The notes under the pieces were generated by a model. That model was not told where the DNA came from, searched no databases, and saw only the letters and a list, made by a program, of their open reading frames with translations. The position numbers and the translations under genes are program-made. 64,000 nucleotides of DNA from Rhodopseudomonas palustris (lineage in GTDB: Bacteria; Pseudomonadota; Alphaproteobacteria; Rhizobiales; Xanthobacteraceae): positions 4,564,501 to 4,628,500 of the forward strand of contig NZ_CP140155.1 of NCBI RefSeq assembly GCF_034479375.1, read 5' to 3'. Of this stretch, positions 16,486-25,130 are shown piece after piece. Numbering within the stretch: position 1 is the stretch's first letter; every line of letters begins with the position of its first letter.

Positions 16486-18218
16486 GATGCGGTCGACGCG
16501 GGCAGGGTGATGGTGAAGGTCGCGCCCTGGCCCGGGCCCGGGCTGTGGGCGTCGACATTGCCGCCGTGCATGTCGATGATCTTCTTGACGATCGACAGGC
16601 CGAGCCCGGTCGAGCTTTCGCCGGCGGTCGGCTTGGCGGAGAGCCGCTGGAACCGGCCGAACAGGCGGCTGAGGTCCTCCGGCGACAGGCCCGCGCCCTC
16701 GTCGGTGACCCGGACGATGGTGCTGTCGTCGTCGCCGTCGACCTGCAGCGCGATCTTGCCGCCGATCGGACTGTATTTGATGGCGTTGCTCACCAGATTG
16801 TCGATCGCCTCGCGCACCCGGTCGGCGTCGCACATCGTCATCCGGGCGGTGGGGATCGAGACCGAGATCGCCTGCTGCTTGTTCTGCGCCATCGGCCGGT
16901 TGGCCTCGGCGACCTCTGCGACCAGCGCCGCGAGATCGACCGCCTCACGCCGGATCGAAATATCGAAGGCATCGGCCATAGCATCGGAGATCAGATGGTC
17001 GACCATCGAGGTCAGCCGCCGCGTCGCCTCGCGGATGTGATCGACCTGGGCGATGACGTTTTCCTTCGGCGAGTCGGCGCCGATCAGTTCAGTGAGCATT
17101 TCGGTGCGGCCGAGGATGACGCCGAGCGGATTCTTCAGGTCGTGCGCGACGGTGCCGAGGATCTCGTTCTTGAAGGCGTTGGCGCGTTGCAGCCGCATCC
17201 ACTGCGTCGACAGCCGGCGATTGGCCTGGGTCAGCGCACGGGTGCGCTGCGCGACCCGGTCCTCGAGCTGGGTGTTGGCCTCGTGGAGCTGCTTGTACAG
17301 GATCACATTGTCGAATGCGATCGACAGCCGGCTGCCGAAGATCTCGACCAGCGAGCGGTCGGTTTCCGAGAGTTCGCATTCGGCCTGCAGCAGCAGCACC
17401 ACCTCGCGGCCGCTGCCGGTCCGGACATAGAGCACGGTGCGATGGTCGGCGAATTCGTGCTTGCGGCGCCGGAACGCCTCCTCGACCATCTGCCGCAGGT
17501 CGTGATCGAGCGGCCGGGTCCCGGCCGAGCCGATGAAACGGCTGTAGCAACCGGAGCCGGCCAGCACCGAAAAGTCGTCGCCGGCGTCGCGCAGCACCAG
17601 GATTCCGGCGCAGTCGACATTGAGCAGCGACGCGATCTGGGTCAACACGCCCTCGGCCAGACGCTGCATCGACTTGAAATCGTACAGCGTCGAGGCGGCG
17701 TCGATGATGATCTCGAGGCCGCGCCGGGTCTGCACCATCCGTTCGAGCTGCTGGTAGCTGCGCAGCGCGGCGGTCAGCGAGGTGAACAGCTTGTCGGCGG
17801 TGAGTTCGGTCTTGGCCTTGTAGTCGTTGATGTCGTAATCGACGATCACCCGGCGCTCCGGCGCCTGGCCGGGCTGGCCGGTGCGCAGGATGATGCGGAC
17901 GGTCTCGTTCTTCAGTTCGTCGCGGATGAATTCGACCAGATCGAGCCCGGCGGCGTCGGTCTCCATGATGACGTCGAGCAGCACCGCGGCGATGTCGGGA
18001 TTGTTCCGCATCAGCTCGCGGCCCTCGGCGCCCGAATAGGCCGAGAGGATTTCCAGGGTCTGGCCGTTGAGGTTGTAGTCGCTGAGCGCGAACCTTGTGC
18101 CCTCGTGGACGGCGGGATCGTCGTCGATCACCGCGATCTTCCACCGCTTGGCGTTCGACGGCTCGGGACCCGGCTCGGTATCTTCGATCAGCTGGAGGAT
18201 ATCGTCCTGGTCGGCCAT
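16482..18218 (-). CDS. Hybrid signalling protein: receiver - GAF-like - histidine kinase
   Basis: The protein has 578 residues and no membrane segment. Residues about 25-150 form a receiver (AVIDDDPAVHEG, VLLDVIMETDAAG, YKAKTEL). This is followed by a GAF-like region (LEIIIDAASTLYDFKSMQRLAEGV onward) and a coiled segment. A HisKA domain follows (GTVAHDLKNPLGVI, phospho-His), then an HATPase (DNLVSNAIKYSP, GLGLSIVKKI). It would receive phosphate from the membrane kinase and control the OmpR regulator. Its start overlaps the end of the upstream kinase by 31 bases. The domain order resembles DUF3369-containing response regulators. Confidence 0.9.
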   Translation of the reverse strand: MADQDDILQLIEDTEPGPEPSNAKRWKIAVIDDDPAVHEGTRFALSDYNLNGQTLEILSAYSGAEGRELMRNNPDIAAVLLDVIMETDAAGLDLVEFIRDELKNETVRIILRTGQPGQAPERRVIVDYDINDYKAKTELTADKLFTSLTAALRSYQQLERMVQTRRGLEIIIDAASTLYDFKSMQRLAEGVLTQIASLLNVDCAGILVLRDAGDDFSVLAGSGCYSRFIGSAGTRPLDHDLRQMVEEAFRRRKHEFADHRTVLYVRTGSGREVVLLLQAECELSETDRSLVEIFGSRLSIAFDNVILYKQLHEANTQLEDRVAQRTRALTQANRRLSTQWMRLQRANAFKNEILGTVAHDLKNPLGVILGRTEMLTELIGADSPKENVIAQVDHIREATRRLTSMVDHLISDAMADAFDISIRREAVDLAALVAEVAEANRPMAQNKQQAISVSIPTARMTMCDADRVREAIDNLVSNAIKYSPIGGKIALQVDGDDDSTIVRVTDEGAGLSPEDLSRLFGRFQRLSAKPTAGESSTGLGLSIVKKIIDMHGGNVDAHSPGPGQGATFTITLPASTAS

Positions 18219-20269
18219 TGCACATTTCCGTCGATGGGCGTGTCGGCGTCGGTCGAGCCGCCGGTGGCGGTGCGGGGCATGATAATGCGAAAAGTCGTGC
18301 CTTGTCCTACTCTTGATTCCAGCATCATCCGGCCGCCGAGCTGCTGGGTGACCAGATTGTAAACGATGTGCAGGCCGAGCCCGGTGCCGCCTTCGTTGCG
18401 GCGGGTGGTGAAGAACGGGTCGAACGCCTGGCGCTGCACGTCGGGGGTCATGCCGGCGCCGTTGTCGGCGAACACGATCTCGATGTCGTCGCCGCGCGGC
18501 CGCGCGGTGATCGTGATCCGGCCGGCGCGGCCGTCGGCGAAGGCGTGGTTGGCGGCGTTCAGGAACAGGTTGGTCAGGATCTGGCCGTAGGCGCCCGGAT
18601 AGCCGTCGATCACCAGCCCGTCGGGCACGTCGAGGGCGAGTTCGATCGGCGCCCGCTTCAGCACCGGCTTGAGGCTGGCGACGATCTGGTCGGTGGCTTC
18701 GTGCAGATTGAATTGCCGGCGCTCGGCATGGGAGCGGTCGACCGCGACCTGTTTGAACGACTGGATCAGTTCGGCGGCGCGCTGCAGATTGGCGACGAGC
18801 TGCTGCGCGGCGTCGCGCGAGGAGCGGACGAAGTCGTCGAGCTGCGACCGCCGCAGCGGCGCGTCGCCTTTCAGCTCGGCCTCGAACATCGTCGCCTTGC
18901 GGCTGAAGCTCGACGCCACCGTCAGGCTGATTCCGATCGGATTGTTGACCTCGTGGGCGACGCCCGCGACCAGGCCGCCGAGCGCGGCCAGCCGTTCGGC
19001 GTCGATCAAATTCTGCTGCGCGGCATTGAGTTCGAGCAGCGCGCTTTCGGCCTTCTCCTTGGACGCGCGCAGATCGTCCTCGGCCCGGCGCTTGTCGATC
19101 GCGTTCTCGCGGAACACCTCGACCGCGCGCGCCATCGCGCCGACCTCGTCGCGGGCGCCGGTGCCGGCGACGCGGCGGCCGTAGTCGCCGGAGGTGATGG
19201 CGTGCATCGCCGCCAGGATCTGCTGCAACGGCAGCCGGATGCTGAGCGCGATCACGGTGCCGGCGACCATGATCACGCCGATGAAGATCACCGCGATCCA
19301 CAGCACCTTGCGCGAGATGCTGGCGAGCGTCCGGTCGAACGTCGCCTGCGCCTTCTGTTCGCGCTGGCGCATCTTCACCGAGAGCGCGTCGATCGCCCCG
19401 ATGGTCGAGGCCTGGCTGGCGTCGATCGCGTTGCGCAACAGGTCGCTGCGGCTCGCGAGCTGATCCGACAGCGTTTGCAGCCCGTCGCGCAGCGCGGCGA
19501 CGCGGGTCTTCAGCCGCTGCAGCGCCATCTTCTGCAGGTCGTTGTCGGCGAATTCGATCATCACCGGCACGGTACGCTCGATCGTCTCGGTGTTGCGCCG
19601 GGCGGCCTCGGCGGCTTCCTTGGACAGCGACAGATAGTAGGAATTGGCCGCCACCAGCATCGCCGTGAACGCCTCGCGCGAACGGCCGAGCGGCGGCCAG
19701 ATCGGGGCGTCGCGCCGGCCGGTGGCGCCCTCGATGATCGAGTACAGCCCGGCGATGTCGCGCGCCGGTCCCTGCACCTGGTTTTCGTAAGTGTCCTTGA
19801 TCTTGCCTTGCAGCGCACGCAGATCGCCGAAGCCGTTGAGGAAGCGCTCGGTCACCCGCTCGAGTTCGGCGACCGAGCCCGACAGCATCGGATCGGTCGA
19901 GGCGCGGTTGGTGAGCGTGCCCAGCACCGCCTCGCGCAGCAGCAGGATCTCGGCGAACAGGTCGGGGCTCGGCTGGTTGATGTAGCGATGGATCAGGTTC
20001 TGCAGCCGGCTGGTCTCGCTCTCGAGCAGCGCCAGGATATTGTCGGATTCGCGCACCTGGCGGACGTCGTCCCAGGCCGAACTCAGCACCCGCGCGCCGC
20101 TCCAGATCATGCTGGCGAGGATCAGCACCACCAGCGAGTTCAGCGCCGCGATCGACAGGATGCGCCAGCGGATCGGCACCGCGCGGACCAGGCCGACGAT
20201 TCCGGTGCGACTCGCAAGGCTCGCCTGTGCGTCGCCGCTGTTGTCCTGGCGCTGGTTCAACGGGGCCAA
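18188..20269 (-). CDS. Membrane sensor histidine kinase with HAMP domain
   Basis: About 693 residues from a TTG at 20269; an in-frame GTG nearer the first helix is also possible, and no ATG exists in this N-terminal stretch. TM1 is ILSIAALNSLVVLILASMIW. A long, largely helical periplasmic region of roughly 250 residues comes next, followed by TM2 (VLWIAVIFIGVIMVAGTVIAL). A HAMP segment is near RLPLQQILAAMHAI. The kinase core has LVAGVAHEVNNPIGISL and TGLGLHIVYNLV. The periplasmic helical bundle suggests binding of a small ligand or of a partner protein. The UgpB-like protein encoded divergently is an obvious candidate partner. Confidence 0.85.
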   Translation of the reverse strand: MAPLNQRQDNSGDAQASLASRTGIVGLVRAVPIRWRILSIAALNSLVVLILASMIWSGARVLSSAWDDVRQVRESDNILALLESETSRLQNLIHRYINQPSPDLFAEILLLREAVLGTLTNRASTDPMLSGSVAELERVTERFLNGFGDLRALQGKIKDTYENQVQGPARDIAGLYSIIEGATGRRDAPIWPPLGRSREAFTAMLVAANSYYLSLSKEAAEAARRNTETIERTVPVMIEFADNDLQKMALQRLKTRVAALRDGLQTLSDQLASRSDLLRNAIDASQASTIGAIDALSVKMRQREQKAQATFDRTLASISRKVLWIAVIFIGVIMVAGTVIALSIRLPLQQILAAMHAITSGDYGRRVAGTGARDEVGAMARAVEVFRENAIDKRRAEDDLRASKEKAESALLELNAAQQNLIDAERLAALGGLVAGVAHEVNNPIGISLTVASSFSRKATMFEAELKGDAPLRRSQLDDFVRSSRDAAQQLVANLQRAAELIQSFKQVAVDRSHAERRQFNLHEATDQIVASLKPVLKRAPIELALDVPDGLVIDGYPGAYGQILTNLFLNAANHAFADGRAGRITITARPRGDDIEIVFADNGAGMTPDVQRQAFDPFFTTRRNEGGTGLGLHIVYNLVTQQLGGRMMLESRVGQGTTFRIIMPRTATGGSTDADTPIDGNVQWPTRTISSS

Positions 20270-20470
20270 CTCATTCGGCCTTGCGGGTGGTGGCCGCTGC
20301 ACTGTGAGCCGACGGCACACGATGACAGTGCGACGAATGCCGATCCGATCACGGCGGCGGCTGCGCTGGGCATCGCGGCTCGACTGGACAGCGGCAAGTT
20401 CGATCCCATAAGGTTGCGCCCCGCGACCGGGGCCGGAGAGTCCCGCCAATCTAGCAGACTGGCATAGGAA

Positions 20471-21817
20471 ATGGCTATCGGGAGTGATCGGCGGTGGGGG
20501 CGGCCCGGCATCCTGCTGACATCGGCCATTGTCGTGCTTGCAATCGTCGTGGGCAACGGCGCCGCGCTGGCGGCGACCGACATCGCGTGGTGGCACGCGA
20601 TGTCCGGCCAGCTCGGCCGGCAGCTCGACAGGCTGGCCGCCGACTTCAACGCATCGCAATCCGATTACCGCGTGATTCCCACCTACAAGGGCAACTACAC
20701 CGAGACGGTGACCGCCTCGATCTTCGCCTTCCGCTCGTCGAGCCAGCCGGCGATCGTCCAGGTCAACGAGATCGCGACCGCGACCATGATGGCGGCGAAG
20801 GGCGCGGTCTATCCGGTCTACGAGCTGATGCGAGACGAAGACGAAGCATTCTCCGCGTCGGACTACCTTCCCGCGGTGACCGGCTACTATACCGATCTGG
20901 CCGGCAACATGCTGTCGTTCCCGTTCAACGCGTCGACGCCGATCCTGTATTACAACAAGTCGATGTTCAGACAGGCCGGCCTCGATCCAGAGACGACGCC
21001 GGGCACCTGGCCGGAGGTCGCCGCCGCGGCGACGCGGCTGGTCGCCGCCGGCGCTCCGTGCGGATTCACGACGTCTTGGCCGTCCTGGGTCAATGTCGAG
21101 AATTTCTCCGCCTATCACAACCTCCCGCTCGCGACCCGGTCCAACGGCCTCGGCGGCATGGACGCGGTGCTGGTGTTCAACAATCCGGTCCTGGTCCGCC
21201 ACGTCGCCGAACTGGCGGAGTGGCAGAAGACCAAGGTGTTCGACTATGGCGGCCGCGCCACCGCGGCGGAGCCGCGATTCCAGCAGGGCGATTGCGGCAT
21301 CTTCATCGGCTCGTCGGCGACCCGCGCCGATATCATCGCCAATTCCAGATTCGATGTCGGCTATGGCCGTCTGCCGTATTGGCCGGATGTCGCCGGCGCG
21401 CCGCAGAACACCATCATCGGCGGCGCGACGCTGTGGGTGCTGCGCGGCCGTCCGGCCGAGGAGTACAAAGGCGTCGCCAAGTTCTTCGCCTATCTGTCGC
21501 GGGCCGAGGTGCAGGCCGCATGGCATCAGAACACGGGCTATCTGCCGGTGACGCGGGCCGCTTACGAATTGACGCGCGCGCAGGGGTTCTACGATCGCAA
21601 TCCCGGCACGGCGATTTCGATCGAGCAGATGACGCTGAAGCCGCCGACGGACAATTCGCGCGGGCTTCGGCTCGGGTCGTTCGTTCTGATCCGTGACGTC
21701 ATCGACGATGAACTCGAGAAGGCGTTCAGCGGCCGAAAGCCGGCTCAGGCGGCGATGGACTCCGCAGTCGCGCGCGGCAACAAGCTGCTGCGCCAGTTCG
21801 AGCGGACCCAGCCGTGA
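20471..21817 (+). CDS. Periplasmic glycerol-3-phosphate/sugar-binding protein, UgpB-like (orphan)
   Basis: The protein has 448 residues. A signal peptide (VLAIVVGNGAALAA) precedes TDIAWWHAMSGQLGRQLDRLAADFNASQ, the UgpB opening with the WWHAM motif. Later segments (VNEIATATMMAAKGAVYPVYELM, LSFPFNASTPILYYNKSMF, GWAAA-like hinge) fit family 1 SBPs. UgpB binds sn-glycerol-3-phosphate or its diesters. No permease or ATPase genes are nearby. It is transcribed away from the three-gene phosphorelay across a 201-base gap. This suggests a ligand-presenting sensory role like that of ChvE with VirA, but transport with remote partners is not excluded. Confidence 0.87.
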   Translation: MAIGSDRRWGRPGILLTSAIVVLAIVVGNGAALAATDIAWWHAMSGQLGRQLDRLAADFNASQSDYRVIPTYKGNYTETVTASIFAFRSSSQPAIVQVNEIATATMMAAKGAVYPVYELMRDEDEAFSASDYLPAVTGYYTDLAGNMLSFPFNASTPILYYNKSMFRQAGLDPETTPGTWPEVAAAATRLVAAGAPCGFTTSWPSWVNVENFSAYHNLPLATRSNGLGGMDAVLVFNNPVLVRHVAELAEWQKTKVFDYGGRATAAEPRFQQGDCGIFIGSSATRADIIANSRFDVGYGRLPYWPDVAGAPQNTIIGGATLWVLRGRPAEEYKGVAKFFAYLSRAEVQAAWHQNTGYLPVTRAAYELTRAQGFYDRNPGTAISIEQMTLKPPTDNSRGLRLGSFVLIRDVIDDELEKAFSGRKPAQAAMDSAVARGNKLLRQFERTQP

Positions 21818-21931
21818 GCGGGGCCGTGTCGTCGCACGCGCCGATCGTATTGCCGTGGAATTTTTCGCGTCGCGTGGTGTTGCTTCCCGGCGAAGCCGCA
21901 TGAGGGCGGCCGCGAAACTGGCGTCGAACAG

Positions 21932-22183
21932 ATGGAAGATACGGTGGACGACAAGCGCAGACATCCTCGCAGCGAGGTCGAGGAACCGGCTCATGTGTCC
22001 TTCAGCGGCACCAGCCTCACCTGCCTGGTGCGCAACATCTCCGCCGAAGGGGCGGCCATCGACGTCGACAATGCAGCCTATATTCCGGAGCGGTTCCGGC
22101 TGGTGATGCCCGTCGGAGAGGTGCGCAACTGCCGGCTGATCTGGATCAAGCAGAACAGGATCGGGGTGACGTTCGAGACGTGA
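21932..22183 (+). CDS. Small PilZ-domain protein
   Basis: The 83-residue protein consists of one PilZ domain. It has the RRHPR motif at residues 9-13 and NISAEGAAIDV at about 35-45. These supply the c-di-GMP-binding Arg pair and the (D/N)xSxxG element. It could act as a c-di-GMP-responsive switch on motility, envelope or exopolysaccharide. It sits 114 bases after the UgpB-like gene, with no strong Shine-Dalgarno sequence. Two GGDEF-EAL proteins encoded at 46.4 and 52.7 kb could supply the nucleotide, but no link is shown. Confidence 0.82.
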   Translation: MEDTVDDKRRHPRSEVEEPAHVSFSGTSLTCLVRNISAEGAAIDVDNAAYIPERFRLVMPVGEVRNCRLIWIKQNRIGVTFET

Positions 22184-22438
22184 GGGGGCGAAGTGATTGG
22201 CAAAGTCGGCTCCCCCATTCCGCAGCGCGCCCGCTCTCCCGCTTGCGAGAGAGGGGTGGGGGTGAGGGCCACGCGAGTCGTCCCCCGCGCAGGCGGGGAC
22301 CCATAACGCCTGGCTTCCCGAGCGAAGCAAGGCCGTTGCCACAGGGCTTCAAACCGGGATGCTGCGGCGTATGGGTCCCCGCCTGCGCGGGGCGACAGCG
22401 GGTAGGCTTGGCCGAAGCCGCTCATCGACATCGCAACC
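22184..22438. repeat. Intergenic repeat cluster (families D/E)
   Basis: The segment contains CGCTCTCCCGCTTGCGAGAG followed by GGGGTGGGGGTGAGGG, a repeat type common in Bradyrhizobium-like genomes. It also has a long inverted pair, GTCGTCCCCCGCGCAGGCGGGGACCCATA at 22277-22305 and its near complement TATGGGTCCCCGCCTGCGCGGGGCGAC at 22370-22396. There is no coding content. Confidence 0.8.
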
Positions 22439-22480
22439 TGCACTATAATTCTTGCCTTCGTGGCGTCCTGAATTATGCTG
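22439..22480. promoter_or_regulatory. Candidate BoxR operator upstream of the ABC importer
   Basis: TGCACTATAATTC at 22439-22451 matches 12 of 13 bases of TGCATTATAATTC found before the benzoate-CoA ligase and boxC genes. A partly inverted element, GAATTATGC, follows at 22470-22478. It lies about 140 bases before the binding-protein start. Confidence 0.6.
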
Positions 22481-22591
22481 CCGTCAGGTTCGGGACCAAG
22501 GGCGCCCGGTCGGCCGCGGTGATTGCCGTGTCCGGACGAGAAGCGCCTCAGCACAACAATCACCGAACGGCACCATCAAGGGGAGAACGCC

Positions 22592-23800
22592 ATGTCAACG
22601 ATCCGACGTCTGCCGCCGCTATCCCGCCGCGCGCTGCTGACCGGCGCCGCCGGCGCCGCCACGCTCGCGGTGGCGCCGCGTTTCGCCACGCCGGCGATCG
22701 CGCAGACCGCGCCGCTCAAGGTCGGCCTGATGCTGCCCTACACCGGGACGTTCGCCAAGCTCGGCCAGTTCATCGACGACGGCTTCCGGCTGCGCGTCGA
22801 GCAGATAGGCGGCAAGCTCGGCGGGCGCGAGGTGACCTTCGTGCAGGTCGATGACGAATCCAAACCGGAGGCCGCGACCGACAACATGAACCGGCTGGTC
22901 GGCCGCGAGAAGGTCGACGTGGTGATCGGCACGGTGCATTCCGGCGTCGCGATGGCGATGGTCAAGGTGGCGCGCGACAGCGGCACCTTGCTGATCATCC
23001 CCAATGCCGGCGCCAACGACGCGACGGGGCCGGCCTGCGCGCCGAACATCTTCCGCACCTCGTTCTCGAACTGGCAGACCACCTTCCCGATGGGCAAGGT
23101 GATGGCCGATGCCGGCATCAAGAACGTCGTCACCATCACCTGGAAATACACCGCCGGCGCCGAAATGGTCGGCGCCTTCGCCGAAAACTTCACCAAGAAC
23201 GGCGGCAAGATCGTCGAGGACCTGACGCTGCCGTTCCCGCAGGTCGAATTCCAGGCGCTGATCACCCGCATTGCGCAGCTCAAGCCGGACGCGGTGTTCA
23301 GCTTCTTCGCCGGCGGCGGCGCGGTGAAGTTCGTCAAGGACTACGCGGCGGCGGGCCTCAACAAGACGATCCCGCTGTACGGCGCGGGCTTCCTCACCGA
23401 CGGCACGATCGAGGCGCAGGGCGAGGCGGCCAACGGCATCAAGACCACGCTGCACTACGCCGACAACCTGGACAATCCCGCCAACGTCGCTTTCCTGAAA
23501 GCCTTCAAGGCCAAGACCCAGAAGGACGGCGACATCTACGCTGTGCAGGGCTTCGACGCCGCCGCGCTGCTCGACATCGGCCTGACCGCGGTGATGGGCG
23601 ATCCGGCGATGCGCGATCCGATGATCAAGGCGATGGCAGCGGCGAAGATCGACAGCCCGCGCGGGCCGCTGTCGTTCAACAAGGCGCACAACCCTATCCA
23701 GAACATCTATCTGCGCGAGGTGAAGAACGGCCGCAACGAGATGGTCTCGATCGCGCAGGCCAATGTCGACGACCCGGCGCGCGGCTGCAAGATGACGTGA
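22592..23800 (+). CDS. ABC transporter substrate-binding protein, branched-chain amino acid/aromatic acid type
   Basis: The protein has 402 residues. A twin-arginine-like leader (SRRALLTGAAGAATLAVAP) ends at AIAQT. The mature part begins LKVGLMLPYTGTFAKLGQFIDDGFRL, the Peripla_BP_6 fold typical of LivJ-like proteins. GGREVTFVQVDDESKPEAATDNMNRLV and KNVVTITWKYTAGAEMVGAF follow. I chose the ATG at 22592 with AGGGGAG just upstream. It leads an operon with LivH, LivM, LivG and LivF homologues. Position beside box genes and the shared operator motif suggest that benzoate or a related aromatic acid is the ligand. Confidence 0.9.
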   Translation: MSTIRRLPPLSRRALLTGAAGAATLAVAPRFATPAIAQTAPLKVGLMLPYTGTFAKLGQFIDDGFRLRVEQIGGKLGGREVTFVQVDDESKPEAATDNMNRLVGREKVDVVIGTVHSGVAMAMVKVARDSGTLLIIPNAGANDATGPACAPNIFRTSFSNWQTTFPMGKVMADAGIKNVVTITWKYTAGAEMVGAFAENFTKNGGKIVEDLTLPFPQVEFQALITRIAQLKPDAVFSFFAGGGAVKFVKDYAAAGLNKTIPLYGAGFLTDGTIEAQGEAANGIKTTLHYADNLDNPANVAFLKAFKAKTQKDGDIYAVQGFDAAALLDIGLTAVMGDPAMRDPMIKAMAAAKIDSPRGPLSFNKAHNPIQNIYLREVKNGRNEMVSIAQANVDDPARGCKMT

Positions 23801-23837
23801 GCGCCGGCGCGTGGGCGGCGCGGCGGCCTGCAAACGT

Positions 23838-23922
23838 GCATCATGGCCGGGCTTGACCCGGCCATCCATCTTGACGTGATTTCCTCAAGGGATGGATTGC
23901 CGGGTCGAGCCCGGCAATGACA
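23838..23922. repeat. Short inverted intergenic repeat, family C
   Basis: It has GCATCATGGCCGGGCTTGACCCGGCCATCCATC and then GGATGGATTGCCGGGTCGAGCCCGGCAATGAC. With the next repeat it fills the 325-base gap between the binding-protein and LivH genes; no gene is seen there. Confidence 0.85.
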
Positions 23923-23970
23923 GCGTGTGGAAAGGGTCGCGCGTGAGCCACCAGACAACTAACAAGCACC

Positions 23971-24086
23971 GTCATTCCGGGGCGCGCGAAGCGCGAACCC
24001 GGAATCCAGAGGTTGGGGCGACGTCCGGAATCGCAGAACAGCTCGGGATTCCGGGTTCGCTCGCTGCGCGAGCGCCCCGGAATGAC
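23971..24086. repeat. Palindromic intergenic repeat, family A
   Basis: Arms GTCATTCCGGGGCGCGCGAAGCGCG and CGCTGCGCGAGCGCCCCGGAATGAC enclose the inner pair CCCGGAATCC and GGATTCCGGG. It ends 39 bases before the LivH-type start. Confidence 0.88.
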
Positions 24087-24125
24087 AAATGCGAGGGGAG
24101 CGACCGTGCAGTTAGGCCGTAAGCC

Positions 24126-24998
24126 ATGGACCTGATCACCTTCGGCGTGCAGCTCCTGAATGCCGTGCAATACGGCATGGTGCTGTTTCTGGTCGCGAGC
24201 GGGCTGACGCTGGTGTTCGGCATTCTCGGCGTGATCAACCTCGCGCACGGCGCGTTCTACATGCTGGGCGCTTATCTGGCGTACTGGATCGCGCTGATGA
24301 CCGGCAACTTCCTGGCCGCGCTGGTCGGTGGCGTCGCGATCGCCTTCCTGCTCGGGCTGGCGCTGGAGAGCGTGTTCATCCGCTGGCTGTACGGCCGCGA
24401 TCATCTGGCGCAGGTGCTGCTGTCGTTCGGGCTGATTCTGGTGATCGACGAGGTCCGGCAACTGCTGTTCGGCAAGGACGTGCATTCGGTGGCGCCGCCG
24501 GACTGGCTGTCCGGCTCGCTGCAGCTCACCGACAATCTGTCCTATCCGGTGTATCGGCTGGCGATCTGCGTATTCTGCATCGGCGTGGCGGCGCTGATCT
24601 TCCTCGTCATCACCCGCACCAAGATCGGCATGATCGTCCGCGCCGGCGCCGAGAACCGCGAGATGACCCGCGTGCTCGGCATCGACTACGACAAGGTCAA
24701 CCGCCTCGTCTTCGCCACCGGCATCGCGCTCGCCGCCCTCGGCGGCATCGTCACCGCGCCGATCTCGACCGTGTATCCCGGCATGGGCGACGGCATGCTG
24801 ATCCTGTCCTTCGTCGTCGTGGTGCTCGGCGGCATCGGCTCGGTCGCGGGAGCGGCGATCGGCGCGCTGCTGATCGGCCTCACCGACACCTTCGGCAAGG
24901 TGTTCTTCCCCAGCGTCTCCGGCATGCTGATCTATCTGTTGATGGCGATCGTGCTGCTGTGGCGGCCGAACGGCATTCTGGGGCGGCGGGAGGCGTGA
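24126..24998 (+). CDS. Branched-chain-type ABC transporter permease (LivH-like)
   Basis: The protein has 290 residues and about 8 TM helices. It starts LNAVQYGMVLFLVASGLTLVFGILGVINLAHGAFYMLGAYLAYW, the LivH signature with NLAHGAFYMLGAY. Near the C-terminus are VVVVLGGIGSVAGAAIGALLIG and LLMAIVLLWRPNG, both typical of the family. It forms the inner-membrane channel with the LivM homologue. It is the second gene of the importer operon, although repeats widen the gap to the binding-protein gene. Confidence 0.92.
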   Translation: MDLITFGVQLLNAVQYGMVLFLVASGLTLVFGILGVINLAHGAFYMLGAYLAYWIALMTGNFLAALVGGVAIAFLLGLALESVFIRWLYGRDHLAQVLLSFGLILVIDEVRQLLFGKDVHSVAPPDWLSGSLQLTDNLSYPVYRLAICVFCIGVAALIFLVITRTKIGMIVRAGAENREMTRVLGIDYDKVNRLVFATGIALAALGGIVTAPISTVYPGMGDGMLILSFVVVVLGGIGSVAGAAIGALLIGLTDTFGKVFFPSVSGMLIYLLMAIVLLWRPNGILGRREA

Positions 24999-25040
24999 GA
25001 TGGCCTGTCAGATGAATGCACGGTCTCACACCGCCCCCGC

Positions 25041-25130
25041 CGTCATGCCCGGGCTCGTCCCGGGCATCCACGAACTTCTGCCTCAGCCCCGCGCAAGACG
25101 TGGATGGCCGGGACAAGCCCGGCCATGACG
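25041..25130. repeat. Short inverted intergenic repeat, family C, overlapping the next start codon
   Basis: CGTCATGCCCGGGCTCGTCCCGGGCATCCA pairs with TGGATGGCCGGGACAAGCCCGGCCATGACG. The terminal CATGACG supplies the ATG used here as the start of the LivM-like gene, so element and gene overlap by a few bases. Confidence 0.85.

Noticed and set aside
16482..19301. A single 939-residue kinase reading frame
   Set aside because: Its first 360 residues are an out-of-frame translation of the upstream membrane kinase; the true start is the ATG at 18218.
20270..22342. N-terminal extension giving a 1384-residue kinase
   Set aside because: The extra part is antisense to the UgpB-like and PilZ genes and has no kinase or sensor motif.
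22184..22438. CRISPR-like array in the GC-rich repeat cluster
   Set aside because: The repeats are one long inverted pair and a hairpin, not regularly spaced direct repeats with spacers.
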